DNA of 64,000 bases. Source: Scatophagus argus. Its lineage: Eukaryota; Chordata; Actinopteri; Scatophagidae. How positions within the stretch are numbered: position 1 is the first letter of the stretch; each line of letters opens with the position of its first letter. This document shows, one piece after another, positions 45,161 to 56,981 of this stretch. The notes under the pieces are model-generated. The model was not told the DNA's origin and searched no databases. It saw only the letters and a program-made list of their open reading frames with translations. Made by a program: the position numbers and the translations under genes. The stretch lies in assembly GCF_020382885.2 (NCBI RefSeq), contig NC_058499.1, positions 20,197,872-20,261,871 on the forward strand. Direction: 5' to 3'.

Positions 45161-47297
45161 ATGGATTACGTGCTGAACATTGCTGATAATTACATCTTCA
45201 CACCATATGTTTACCAAGCCTCATGGCCTGAGGATGAGGCTCTGCGTCAGATTATCAGCCTGTGGGTGTTGACCATCCTGGGAGCAGAGCTCATTTACCT
45301 GGGTTTTGGTGCTCTTAGCTTCTACTATGTGTTTGACCATAAACTCATGAAGCATCCACACTTTGTTAAGGTAAGCTGATGAACCACGGCCCTGTATACA
45401 CATTTGGAGTTCAGTCACACTGACCAACATTGTTTTATTTTTATTATTTAAGATAAGGTCAGAGCCGGTAATAATTCCAAAGCAAACTTCTCCCATGTGC
45501 TAACTTTGTGTCTTTGATTCAATGAAAGAACCAGGTAAGAAAAGAGATTCAACTTGGAACGACCTCCATCTTCTGGATGAGCTTCCCCACAGTGGCCCTT
45601 TTCTTCTGGGAGGTCAGAGGATACAGCAAACTTTATGACAATATCAGCAACTCTTTTCTGGGTGAGACATTTGCCTGAAACCTTATAATCCAGGTCAGGA
45701 TTCAAGTTCACTTCAGTCAACTCAAAATTGAAATGGAAGTTATTTGGTTAACAGACTAAAAGCCACAGATGTCTTACATGATTAAACAGGTTGTAAAATC
45801 ATTAGTCATTAGCCTACTTTGTCACTTTTTCAGGCTGGTTTGGGGTGTTCCAGAGCATCGCTGGTTTCCTGTTCTTTACTGACATGTGTATCTACTGGAT
45901 ACACCGATTGATGCACCATAAGAGCATTTACAAGGTGAGCTCCAGCATGGTTATGGCTAGCTTAAAGCTGCTTTAGGAAGGTTGCTCACAGTGGTGAACC
46001 TGCTGAGAATTATCAATGATAATCTGTGAAGCATTTTAGCATCTTTCATTTCACTGTTTTGGTTTTTCAGCCAGCACCTTTACTGTTGTAGTTCAGCCTC
46101 ACTGCACTCACCAACACCATCACAAGCAGCGGCGGCAGGAGCCAATTGTTTGAAGTGAAAAAGCTCTGATAAATCCGCTTTACGCTTGTCGGCAGATAGC
46201 TGATGAAAAATGTGAAGCATTTAGTTGCTAAAGGGGCAGGAGTTTCCTTCAGTGATTGGCGGAGACCAAACAGAACTAAAAGGATCAGGTGGCTCTCAAC
46301 ATGACTTCCTGTAAATAAACACTGTGACCATATTTGTAACTGCCACATGGCAGTTACAAATATGGTCAACAAACATAGCCAACATGGCCAACAAACGAGT
46401 TAGGTTTACAAAAATCATGTTGTATATGATCTGGTGGGGATTAATGTAACAGTGCATGTACTTTTTTTCCAGTCAGGTATCAGCAACTGAACTAAGATGA
46501 TGAATGTATGAAATTAGTAACTGTACATTTTTATTATCCATCTGTTTCTTAGATGGGTCACTTAGTTTGTTTGAAATTAGTAGCAGTTACAGAATATAGG
46601 CTCCATCATACTTTCTGATTCTGACTGTATTTCACTTTGGAATTTTGTGTACTTATTTTGGCTACGTATTTTGCTATGTATTTTCATTGGAACAGTCCCA
46701 ATATTCAGATCATTTGTGTTTCTTCCCCTCAGTGCTTACATAAGCAGCACCACATATTTAAGATCCCTACGCCTTTTGCCAGCCACGCCTTCCACCCACT
46801 CGATGGCTTCCTGCAGAGCTTACCCTATCACATCTATCCTTTCATCTTCCCCCTCCACAAGGTGCAGCACTCCTGCTACTACTTCTTTCTAAGCAGTTTG
46901 ATGTTAGATCTGAAGAGTAACAATATTGCAAATGATATGCTGCATGTGAACTGAATTCTGAAAAATACGTACATACGTACAAGTGGAAAAATGTTTTTAA
47001 ATGACATTTAGCATATTTATATTATAGGTGGTCTACCTCTCACTCTTTGTCTTTGTCAACATCTGGACCATTTCTATACATGATGGAGACTACCGCATCC
47101 CTGGCCCCCTGATATGTCTGATCAATGGAGCTGCACACCACGTAGATCATCACCTCTTCTTCAACTACAACTACGGACAATACTTCACGCTCTGGGATCG
47201 TCTAGGGGGCTCTTACCGACATCCCTCGGCCCTGCTGGGGCAGGGGCCACATGACCACATTCGCAAGCTCACGGCAGAAGCAGCAAAAACACAGTGA
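45161..47297 (+). CDS. sc5d: Sterol C5-desaturase (lathosterol oxidase)
   Basis: Five exons (45161-45370, 45529-45661, 45834-45934, 46733-46861, 47028-47297) join in frame to 843 bases, 280 residues. The enzyme introduces the C5-C6 double bond into lathosterol, giving 7-dehydrocholesterol, late in cholesterol synthesis in the endoplasmic reticulum. The three histidine boxes that bind the di-iron centre are present: HRLMHH in exon 3, HKQHH in exon 4 and HHVDHH in exon 5. Conserved stretches include [20 protein letters not shown] and [16 protein letters not shown]. Several hydrophobic membrane segments are visible in exons 1-5. The C-terminus (LTAEAAKTQ) stops about 19 residues earlier than in human (299 residues from memory), removing only a poorly conserved tail. 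A splice acceptor 9 bases before the ATG implies a 5' untranslated exon. The gene lies in the spacer of the metallothionein inverted duplication. Confidence 0.97.
46085..46325. repeat. Probable dispersed repeat in sc5d intron 3
   Basis: Words such as gctaaaggggcaggag and ggcggagaccaaacagaact, followed by aaaagga, resemble a non-coding interspersed repeat I have seen in many percomorph genomes. I cannot name the family. It ends against the perfect hairpin at 46326-46367. Confidence 0.35.
46326..46367. repeat. Perfect 20-base inverted repeat (hairpin)
   Basis: Two perfectly complementary 20-base arms beginning gaccatatttgtaactgcca are separated by only two bases (CA). The structure lies in sc5d intron 3 at the end of a probable dispersed repeat. 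It is too short and tight for a typical pre-microRNA. Confidence 0.9.
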
Positions 47298-47386
47298 TAA
47301 TGGCTTTTTACCCAGTTTAATCCACTCAGAGTGGTTGTCCACAGAGACACTCAGTCTGGGTCATGACAGAAGAGACAACTGTCCAT

Positions 47387-47452
47387 TAATCCATCCATTT
47401 TCTTCCACTTTATCAGGGGTTGGGTCGCGGGGCCAGCAAAGGGAAACCCTGC
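47387..47452. mobile_element. Retrotransposon tail fragment
   Basis: The words taatccatccattttcttcc and ggttgggtcgcggggccag match a 3' end widely dispersed in fish genomes. Only this fragment remains, about 90 bases after the sc5d stop, so it may be part of the sc5d 3' untranslated region. Confidence 0.5.
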
Positions 47453-48094
47453 TGGAATTAAAGACAACTGCATTATGCAAAACCAGCTGTCAGACATTAG
47501 AGACAAGGAAGACACAATTAAATGTTTTTTTATTATTATTTTTGTAGAAGAAATACTGAAAGCTGGACACAGTGAATATAATTCTGGAAAAATGCTTAAA
47601 AGTGCTGATTAGAGATAACATGAAAATGAAAATTTGACCATCTCTTTGGTCAAAACAAATAATGTGGACGTGTATATGTATTCATCTAAATGCCAGCATG
47701 ATGGTCTGATTTATGATCACAACTTTATAAAACTAAGCAAGTGATTTATGGCAGAAAGTTGACAGATTTTTTTTAATTATCAAAGAATACTTATACTTAT
47801 GCCTCTGTCCATCAGAACATGGAATTGCATGCTTTAACTGGTTCAACCTCTGTCTGTGCTCATCACTGCTTATTTCAGTTTTATGTTTTGCATAGGGCTC
47901 ATATTTCAGCATCAAAGTATCATGTACCCTGAGTTTATTCTCTACTGTGTTAAGCAGTGAGTCTCAGATTTTAATTTTAATTTTTTTTTATTTTAAGCAT
48001 TACGTGGTGTTTTTTACTTAAACTTATTGCTGAAGCAGTTCACAGTTAAACAACAGTGGTTTTTGTGGAACAGTTTTCTGGTGGGTCCCCACAT
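47453..48094. other. Downstream region of sc5d
   Basis: This is AT-rich, with no supportable gene. An ATTAAA at 47517-47522 is a possible sc5d polyadenylation signal about 220 bases past the stop codon. Confidence 0.35.
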
Positions 48095-48392
48095 GGAGAA
48101 AAGGCTCGTCATGCCAGTTTCAGACATGAATTCAAAAAGTGCTGACATCTTTTGCTCTTTTACTTTAGTCCTTGTTGTTGCCCCATGAGAGGAAACCACT
48201 GGCTATAGCTTTAATCACAAAGCCCAGATGGCTGCTTCCAGGGTACAGTCTGTTGCTTTGTTAGGACAAATCTGGTCAAGTGAAGCAAAAACTCCCAGAG
48301 CTACATTTATTATGTAATACAGAATGTACAACTGTATTCTCTGTTGCACAACACAAAAAGGAGACACGGACCGAGCATCACAGCCAAGCTTG
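48095..48392 (+). repeat. 298-base dispersed element, copy 2 (pairs with 36204-36502)
   Basis: This is the second copy of the element at 36204-36502, in the same orientation, with about 97% identity by eye and differing by one base in length. It lies between sc5d and the right arm of the metallothionein inverted duplication. It has no partner in the left arm, so it was inserted independently of that duplication. Confidence 0.85.
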
Positions 48393-49317
48393 TATGACTG
48401 TTTACTTCAAAACACAGATTATTATAATTATTAATTCAGTATTTGTACAAGTGAAATACAAGCAGCAAAGCTATGAATATATTTGCTCTTGACAAATTTG
48501 TCAATATCATAATTTGTCACAATAAAATAAAAATGACCAATAATTTTTGACAAGTCACAAGAGTAAAAGCAGTGATGAGGGAAATCACTGTAGCTCCAAT
48601 CCATTTTAGGGCATTGGTGGAATTTCACCTTCTTATGTTAGTATTTCTCTGTAATGTACAGAAAACTTACTGTAAATACAACATTTTGTAGTTGAATTTC
48701 TGTATAACAAGCCTTGTTGTAAGACATAAAAGCCTTCATCTGTCACCCTGTTATGAATTTTCCTATCAGCTGTGGCCAAGTTGCGATCCAGTCTACAACA
48801 ACAACAACACTTTGTTCTCCTAATTTGTCCTGTATTTTTGTGACCCACATTAAGAACCTGAGGGAAGAATGTGGGCCAGTTAGACACTAGTCCACATTCA
48901 ATCAATTCAATCATGAAATACTGTCTGACACAGAAAACCACAAGGAGACATTTTCCTCAAGAAGTCCACCATCATTCTGCCAAAAAAATAAATAAATAAA
49001 TAAAAAAAATAAAAGACAATCTGTATGAATGACTTCCGCCCAGTGGCACTCACCACCTGAAGTGCTTTGAACGACTGGTCAAAGATAACATCAGCTCCTA
49101 CGCTGTAAGGCTGCCACATCTACTGCCATTATCAGTTCATCTGCCCAATGCTGCAACAGTTATTCAGTGACTCATTAAGGCTAGAAACTGTCACAAAATT
49201 GTGCAAAATGCTAATTTTGCAAAACTAATTTTCTTCCAGTCCAACTAATTGATGTATCAGCTGTAGCAGCTCTACTACCCACAACACAGGACCCACAGAA
49301 CAGGACCATAAAGCGCC
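48393..49317. other. Spacer sequence without genes
   Basis: No coding or RNA gene is supported. There is an A-rich low-complexity patch with AATA repeats at 48979-49017. Confidence 0.4.
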
Positions 49318-51092
49318 TGAAATACAAACAGATCAAACATTTGATGAAGGCATATGGAACCAAACAGTTCAAAACTCTCCTGTAAGAATTACTTTGTCCA
49401 TATATAAATGTAGAGGTGTGTCCCTCTAGAGCTCTCTGACACAAACAGCACCTCACTGTCCTCATGGCTGTCTCTTCATTTAGACATCTTTATCTGTTTT
49501 TCATGATTGTCAGCTCCAAATCAGACCCACATATTTAAATGTTTCAACCAACCAGTGACATGAGATGACAAATGAATACCTTTGTGCTTACTTTTCTAAG
49601 CCAGAAGACACAACAGACAGATAAAATGAGGTATCAGGGCTTAAGAAGCTTAATTAAAGCTCTGAAGTGCTCTGAAGGATTTATTAGACTTACAATATTA
49701 AACTTCCTCACTGCAACATCACATATTCTGCAAACTACACTTAACTTGAACTAAATATTAAAATCCAGGAGTACACTTTCATGATTATATTTACGTGGAG
49801 TGGAAGATTTTACATGTATAACATTTATACACATTACACATAATTTTGTCTTGTAATCTCGAAATAATAGAATTTTGGATCTTATTTTTAATTTGAAATA
49901 AAGCTCAGGGGGTTAAACTCGTCTATTCAGCATAAATGAGTTATGTGTTGCTACTGTTTGCTATTTAATAATATTCTCGTTGTTTCTAAAAAAAAAAAGT
50001 TGCACTCTGCTCTAAATTCATTTTATTTCACTCGTTACACTCAGTGGTTTACAACTGTCGCATCCTACAATGACTCAGCTCATTACGCACATGTACACTA
50101 TGTATGCACACAATCATTTATGTGGAAAAACCCGGCGGGATGGTGGTGAGTGCAAAATCAGAGACTGTGTTGCCTTCAGGTTCCCATCACAAGTTCCAGC
50201 ATCAGAGGATAGTGAACGTAAACTTTTTCTCTCTTTAAATTGTAATGACCTTTGCACACACTGACTCAAAACTCATTTTGTATAGTTTCAGGAACAGCAA
50301 GCTAAAAGAAAAACAAAACGCCGAAGTTGTTATTTGCGCTCGACTCGTAATTTAGATAGTTCCTACTGCACACTGTACGTAAAGGCAGCATATTACAATA
50401 GCCTATTGACTGTGTTTTGCTCACGAGCAGCCGGGTGCAGAGCAGTGGGTAGAAGGACAGAGACGGGACGGGCACAAGCTCGTTTGCACCGTGTGCACAG
50501 ACCCGAAAACACTGAGGCACACTACCGAACAATGACTGTTTACGTGGGCTGGGAAAATAAAATGACCCTGAGGTGAACATACACGTCTGAAAGGTTTAGC
50601 TTGAGTTGCTGAACCTCAACGTGACATTGAAGTCCATATTATCCAGACAGAATAACCAAACCATAATACTAAGGTCAGTAACTATCAATTTACGGAGTCC
50701 CTACATCTGGATTAAGGACGGTTTATTTAATATGTATTTACAGGACCTAAACATACGCTATACTTACGCTGTACTTATAATAAATATATATTATTCTTTA
50801 ATTGTACTCACGAGTCGCACATATCTTAAAATGATATTTTATTATTCTATTAGAAGGGGGTGGGGGGGTTACCCGAAAATGAAACTACATACTGATGAAC
50901 TTTCATAATCTGCGACGATTACTGGCTCACATGACGTTTATTTCCTCTGCCTAAGCAAACTAATAATTCGTGGGATTTAACGTCCCCACGGAGAGAATTG
51001 GGGTCCGGGGGGGGTCTTACGTAATTTTCGGACAACATGCCAGCTCGTCCTCTCCTGGGAATCTCTCCTGAATGGTTAAACAACAAGTTGTC

Positions 51093-51190
51093 GTGTGCAC
51101 AAACCTCTTTGTGATCATTCGCTACGTGCCAGCGTGCAGCGTGACATGTGCATTTTGCACCCGGTCCTGTTGTTGTCAGGACGCTATAAA
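51093..51190 (+). promoter_or_regulatory. mt: Right metallothionein promoter: TATA box and three MREs
   Basis: TATAAA occupies 51185-51190, about 95 bases before the ATG. Metal-response element cores lie at 51156-51162 (TGCACCC, plus), 51132-51138 (TGCACGC, minus) and 51093-51099 (TGCACAC, minus), matching type, order and approximate spacing of the left copy. Confidence 0.8.
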
Positions 51191-51279
51191 AGAGCCGCCG
51201 CTTCACTACATCACAAGACAGAATCGACTGAGATTGACGAAGCATTTCTATACGAAGAAACAGCACCAGCAACTGAAAA

Positions 51280-51876
51280 ATGGACCCTTGTGACTGCTCA
51301 AAGAGTAAGTGATAACGGCTATGTTTGATCTTGGTATTTCTGTTGGTTGTCGTGTCTTATTAGTGGACAGTGTGGAACTGATCTGTGTGAACTTGTTGTC
51401 TAGGTGGAACCTGCAACTGCGGAGGATCCTGCACTTGCACAAACTGTTCCTGCACCACCTGCAAGAAGAGTAAGTCAAATTACATCCTTGTATCCATACC
51501 ATGAGAATAATTTATTGGGATTATAATGTTGACCCAATCCGTGTGACTATCAGATGCAGGGCATTTTTTTTTTGTTCACCTGTATCTGATTGCATAAAAT
51601 GTAGGAAGCTGCCCAGGTGTCTGTAACTGACTCAACTAGGTGCACACAAAAGGTGTAATATCGAACCTGTCGCCAAGCTGCCCATCTTTCATCATAAAGA
51701 TGCTGTGATTTAAAAATGTCTCCATATCTTGAATTTAAAGACCACAGATTATTTGACTGCTGCTCTGTCGCTGTTTCCTTCCAGGCTGCTGTTCATGCTG
51801 CCCATCTGGCTGCAGTAAGTGCGCCTCTGGCTGCGTGTGCAAAGGAAAGACGTGCGACACCAGCTGCTGTCAGTGA
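51280..51876 (+). CDS. mt: Metallothionein, right copy
   Basis: Three exons (51280-51304, 51404-51469, 51785-51876) encode the same 60-residue, 20-cysteine protein as the left copy at 40503-41125, starting [12 protein letters not shown]. It binds zinc, copper and cadmium through two thiolate clusters in the cytosol. The first codon is set by the conserved MDPCDC start. From the last 28 bases of intron 1 through exon 2 and the first 82 bases of intron 2 the two genes are identical. Exon 1 and the start of intron 1 are clearly diverged, and the rest of intron 2 differs at several percent. The copies are divergently transcribed, with sc5d between them. Confidence 0.98.
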
Positions 51877-51995
51877 GGACTGTGCAGCTTCAGCCGTCCA
51901 CTGCCCTGTGATGGCGCCTGAATGCACCATGTTGAATTAATTGCAGTTTAAAATGTCTATATATACTTTTATTTTGTACTTTTCTTCAGTTATGA

Positions 51996-52001
51996 AATAA
52001 A
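51996..52001 (+). other. mt: Polyadenylation signal of right metallothionein gene
   Basis: AATAAA lies 120 bases past the stop codon; homology with the left copy fades just beyond it. Confidence 0.75.
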
Positions 52002-52437
52002 CATGTTTCCATGTTAACTTGGATTTGTTGTCTTGCTTGGCTTGACACAGTAGTGTAGGGTTTCAAGCCTTGAAATAAAATGAGCTGGTTGTTCTCAGGT
52101 GTGCTGCTGCAGTGTAAAATAATCCAAGCAAAGCCACTCTCACAGGGGTGTAGAATATAAAGCTGACCTTGGCAGAGTCCTGAGAACGAGTACTACCTTG
52201 GACTATGTTTCCCATCTGGTCGAATACTGAACTGGTGACCCTGCTTGCTTTGAAATGGACTGCACAGGTTTTGTTACTGATGTACCACAGGGAGAGAGGC
52301 TTGTGGGAGGCAGGTTGGGGTCATATTATTACTGTTTTCCCAGACAGAGTTGTGAATATCTTGAACACAAAAAATTGAAAGATGGATGGAAACTTGTACC
52401 ACGTTTTGGTAAACTACAGGTTTACATCAATGAGAGT

Positions 52438-52560
52438 AAACATCCATCCATCCATTTTCTATACCGCTTATCTGTCAGGGTCACAGGGGAGTTGGAGCCT
52501 ATCCCAGCTGACTACAGGCGAGAGGAGGGGTGCACCCTGGACTGGTTGCCGGTAAATCGC
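52438..52560. mobile_element. Retrotransposon 3' fragment (CATCCATCCATTTTCTATACC type)
   Basis: A short CATC tandem run is followed by cattttctataccgcttatc, gttggagcctatcccagctg and gggtgcaccctggactggt. This is a very common dispersed sequence in teleost genomes, here oriented with its tail to the left. The reverse form of the same tail appears at 58081-58113. Confidence 0.7.
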
Positions 52561-52843
52561 TAAATAAACAGCATTGCAAACAACCAGAAAACTGAATGAG
52601 CACCTCAATCTAAGGTTTGATCTCAATCTTATCTTGTACACTAGCAACTTCGTGTATAAAGTTAATCTTCAAGCTTATTTTCTCTTAAAACTTCACTGGT
52701 TTTGCTGTCAATTTTAGCGACAGTCCACCCTCTTACATGCACATGTGCAACAACATGATGCTCTGACAAATGATGACAACTTTATAAAATTAAGGGAGAT
52801 ATTAAGTGACTTCTGACAGAATTGACAGAAAGTTGACAGATCT

Positions 52844-52849
52844 TTTATT
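52844..52849 (-). other. anapc13: Possible polyadenylation signal of anapc13
   Basis: The minus strand reads AATAAA about 440 bases past the anapc13 stop codon. It is the first canonical signal I found, so the 3' untranslated region may run from 53285 to about 52.83 kb. Confidence 0.45.
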
Positions 52850-53285
52850 CTAATAAACAAAGAAAACACTGACACAGATCCTAGTACAGACACGCAAAAT
52901 GTCTTTGTGTGTCCATCGTCCCCCTGACTTGTTCTTTTTAACTCAAAATGAAAAAAGTTTAAGATGCAGAAGTGTTATTATTAACACATGAAAGCATGAA
53001 AGGACTGATTCCTGTACAAGAATCAACACAGTCAAGATAAAAGTGGTTTGTCTCAACAACGTGTCATATGACAAAGTTGTTCGTTTACATTTTTATCAAG
53101 ACTAGAAAATGAACCAAGGCTAATGCCGAAAGCATTTTTGGCATCATTTCTGCTTTGCTCAAACATGTTGGAAATTCTTCAAAAGACACAATAAGAGGTG
53201 AGAGGATGATGAATTACATGTGTCAGAATCCAATGTCCGTGTGCATGGGTGTTTTTGTCATCCAGTCGGATTCAACTGTTGTGTC

Positions 53286-55486
53286 TCAGCTTCCAGAGCT
53301 CGGTGTGTTTTCGTGCAGGCTCTGCAGGGCGAGGTCTGTCCACTTCATCTCTTGTTCTTTCACAGACTCAGTGGACCCTCCGTTGTCCTGCTCTGCCTCG
53401 GGCAGTTCACTCTGACAGACAACAGGGGAGGCATGGCAACATGAAAAAGAACTGATGTCCACTTTCTAGTAACAGTATGACAAGTAACATGTAGCAACAT
53501 GTAGAATCAAGATAAAAACTGAATATTTGAGGGATGCAAAAATGGACCTAAATTTAACAAGAATATTTTCTGTCAAATGTTTCATCCTTTTCTTTTAGTC
53601 TCATTTGCCATCTTACTTTCCTGTAATATTCTCCCACTTCCTACCTAGTAAAGGCAGCTTTCTCTGCCCAAGGCTCTTTGTAGTGACACACCTTAACTCA
53701 GCTACCTGAATTCAGGACATCAATGACAAGCTAGCGTTGCCATACACTCCTGTGTCTGCATTTGAATGCTATGAGACCATCTGCCTCGGTGCAATGTAGC
53801 GGTGCAAATGTGGAACTGAATTCCATTAATTTGAGCATTCTCTTAATATTCAAGCAGAATGGCAATGAAGCCTGTGTATGAAAGTATGTATGTAGTATGT
53901 AGGTCATACAAGTTTTGAGCCTAAAACAAGGTTGCTGTCACATGATTTTAGTAGGGCTGGGTATAAGTGCTCAATACCTTAAGGTAAAATAACCCAGTAC
54001 TAAGAAGTATCAAAACTTCTCCAGTCAAACAATTCCTGCATTCAATCCTTTTGTATCAAAGTTTACCAAAAAGAGAATTTCATGGTTTTGGTCACAGAGA
54101 ATCACTGCAAGCATTTTTTTTTATCTAATATGATGTGTGACTGGCCAACTAACTACCACATCAGCTACAGCCCATACAGACTGTGTGCTTTGAATTCAAA
54201 CACAGTAACAGAGCAGCCAGTTCAGCTTGCACCAGAGAATGCCACCAAAACATTCAAAAGCATTGCAATTCGACACACTTTTACCCAGAAAAACGCTTCT
54301 ATTCTCAATACTTTACTGATATTGCTGTCACTTTATGCATAGTACTGGTATTGGGATGATTATTTTTTATTAATGATATCCATCCCTAACTTTTGGCAAC
54401 AAATTAGAGCTTCCTTTTTGTCATCATCTACTCTTCAACTGCTTGCTCTCAGTTTTGGTCATTTGTGACCCTCACGTACCAACTGAGAGCAGATCAAATT
54501 GCGGTGGATTTGAAGTGTCACCCAGTTTGAACATATCTACATTAACTTGAAGCTGCTTTAGCGTGCTTCATCAGATTTGTCATTTGACTCCGTACTGTGT
54601 CCTGTCAGAGCCTGTTAGTCCAAAAGTGTTAGCTAGTGCCTTCTCCTGACCGCCACACTGCTTGACAACTGGCACAGAGAGGGGGCTGTAGCCAGTTCAG
54701 TGGGCTGTGCACTGACCATGGATGCTAACGCAGACCACTAGCAGCACTGAGGCAAAGTGAGTGAGAGGTCTGTGGAGTGTCTTTATGGTTCTTATCCACC
54801 TTGTCCCTTCTCTGGTCTGGTTGGCAACACTGTTAGCCAAATTAATATTGTGGTTGATGTGTATATTCAGATTGTCGCAACAAATATTGCAGTTTGTGTG
54901 GAATGCCTCGATAGTAACAAATCTGCCTATCAATGAATAGCATGTGAGTACCTATTTTTGTAACTGTGCAGATTTCAACATTAACGTTTTTACTTGAGTT
55001 CCTAAGAATCCTTATTGTTGAGACCTGTAGCCCGTGAAGAGTTGGTATAATGATAGATACATTACCACAGATGTATTCTGTAGACACGCTCAGTGTGTAT
55101 GTGACAGTGTCAGAGAAGGGGGGAAACAGATTAGGACGCTGATACACTGCTGGAAAACAATATTTTCGTTCCTGAAGTCATAACCTGCTACTCAAAACCC
55201 GATTACTGATATGTTTTGTTTTCTGTTCAATAAACAGTACAGTAGTCTTTGAGAAGCGTTCCTCCTATGCGAATCAAAATACAGTATATGTTCCAAAATG
55301 TCCATGAGATATTTCTGCACCTGTCAATAAACAAAGTCTATGAACCTTGCTACTGCTAATGATAACGTTAATGAATACAGCATTTACCAGAGGAATGGTG
55401 ACATCTTCGTACGGCAGTCTGTCTTCCCTCCAGGCATCATCTGTGAGGTCCAGGACTCTCCCATCTCGTTGGATTTCACTGTCCAT
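53286..55486 (-). CDS. anapc13: Anaphase-promoting complex subunit 13
   Basis: Two coding exons (55486-55388 and 53411-53286) join in phase at CTG/AGT and encode 74 residues, the same length as the human protein (from memory). The start is [20 protein letters not shown], the middle [20 protein letters not shown], the end [21 protein letters not shown]13 is a small subunit that stabilises the TPR-scaffold arm of the anaphase-promoting complex, the ubiquitin ligase that triggers mitotic exit. The 1.98-kb intron has no other gene. A non-coding 5' exon is possible: the sequence upstream of the ATG has acceptor-like CAG sites but none is decisive. Confidence 0.97.
53412..55387. other. anapc13: anapc13 intron
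   Basis: No exon or named repeat is supported. The open frames here, for example plus 54082-54342, lack any recognisable domain. Confidence 0.6.
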
Positions 55487-56138
55487 TGTTTACGCACGAC
55501 TCCGTCAAGCTGCTCAGGTCTTCTCTGACGGAGCTGCGAGCAGCCTCAAACCAACTGCGACACTTAACACCCTGTGGCGGAAGGCAGAGAAAGTCCACAG
55601 CTACTCTTAAAAATCAGTAGTTGATTATTAATTAGCCTAGTAAACAATGAGAACATTGACACGCGGTTTGACAAATTATGTGACTGATAATGTCTGACGG
55701 ATCTAGTAAGAAATATGCTTCAGTTTTTATTTTTAAAGCTGCTTGAGCACTGCAGACGCGGTAATTATACGTAGACAGATTCTTCTTCTTCTCTGGAGTG
55801 GTTTGGCGTGTTGCAACCAACTTGAAAGATGCATATCGCCACCTAGTGTACTGGAGTGTGTAACCCAGGATGACTTGTTCTTCAGGTTACAGTCTAAATT
55901 AATATAGTTAAATTAAAAAAATGATATCCTTTTCCACAGTCATGTTACTTTTAAAAAGTTTAAGAGAGCCTTACAGCGTTCTATCATTTCTTCACTTCTG
56001 CCTAAAATCCCTTTCAAACTCCATGGGCGCTGTAATTCACATATTCTGTTTCTAAGATCCTTACAACGTAGACAGCTGATGCTTGGTGATGATGTAACCA
56101 ATGGTGCATTCACGTGCCGCGGAAAGTACTCTATAAGA

Positions 56139-56172
56139 TAGACCTTTATTAGTCCCGCAGTGGGGAAATTCT
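56139..56172. mobile_element. LINE tail fragment
   Basis: The words gacctttattagtcccgcag and tggggaaatt match the 3' end of common fish L2-like elements. It lies between anapc13 and pierce2. Confidence 0.5.
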
Positions 56173-56403
56173 CAGCATGAGACATAAATTCTGTGTCAGT
56201 AGCAAAATGAGTGAAGTAATTTAGTCAGTTACTATTACTGCCATTAGTACTACTATTAATAATGTTAGTAACAATAATGTCGGTTTTGAGGCCGTTATGA
56301 CGAATGTACAAACAGCTGCATAAAATCGATTTAGAAGAAAACACTGACTCGATGACAACTGAGCAAACCCTACGTAACAGGACACCCTGTCTAATGTGTC
56401 CCG

Positions 56404-56417
56404 ATCTCCATGGTAAC
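56404..56417. promoter_or_regulatory. pierce2: X-box-like RFX site at the pierce2 promoter
   Basis: The 14-mer ATCTCCATGGTAAC agrees with the RFX X-box consensus GTNRCC-AT-RGYAAC at 12 of 14 positions, with a perfect right half (GGTAAC). It is about 80 bases before the donor of the probable first exon of pierce2, a gene of motile cilia, where RFX control is expected. Binding is inferred from sequence only. Confidence 0.5.
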
Positions 56418-56497
56418 CAGACGCCTCCTCTTCGAGCCGCAGCTAACACAACCAGAAGAAGACATCACAAATTTGTGTTGGTTAACTGCATTTAAAG
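56418..56497 (+). other. pierce2: Probable non-coding first exon of pierce2
   Basis: A donor TTTAAAG/gtaact ends at 56497, and the coding exon begins after a good acceptor (gttttgtttttag) at 56973. Together these imply a short untranslated first exon. Its left end is a guess. Confidence 0.4.
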
Positions 56498-56981
56498 GTA
56501 ACTTCATTAAAATAACAGACTGGAAGCAGTAGCGTTTTACTCAGACGGTTTTCAATAAATTTGTACATCTAACGCCGGGTAACATCGATTTACTTTAGTA
56601 TGTCAGCTGGCGGAGTTAAACTAGCATATTTAGCACGTTAGCTTAGCACACAAGTACTACAGAGAGAAATTTCCCTCTAACGTTAGGTGACAGAGTTTTC
56701 TTTCGGAGTATACTTTAAAGTATTCTCTGCTTCTGAAACATTATCCAGCTATGTTAAGCATCAAAGATAGCCAAGAAACAAGTGTGCTCGTGAACTGTGT
56801 TTAAATATTTTCGTTCTCATCAAAAACATGTATTTCATACATTTGCCAGAGGTGATAATGGGTAAACTAAACGAGAGCAAACATACCTCAGTTCTATCAA
56901 AAATGAGCTTGGTTTTGTATAACCTTGCACTAAGAGTGACATTTGTGACTTCTAATATCAGTTTTGTTTTTAGGCACTGCA

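Larger units (their letters stand above)
49318..52005. repeat. Right arm of inverted duplication carrying a metallothionein gene
   Basis: This segment is the reverse-complement partner of 40395-42608. It matches at the inner block (49318-49740), the promoter (about 51020-51200) and the metallothionein gene through its polyadenylation signal. The middle (about 49.8-51.0 kb) is longer than in the left arm and contains sequence I could not align by eye. Confidence 0.85.

Noticed and set aside
46326-46367. Possible microRNA precursor
   Set aside because: The stem is only 20 bases with a two-base loop, too short and too tight for Drosha and Dicer processing.
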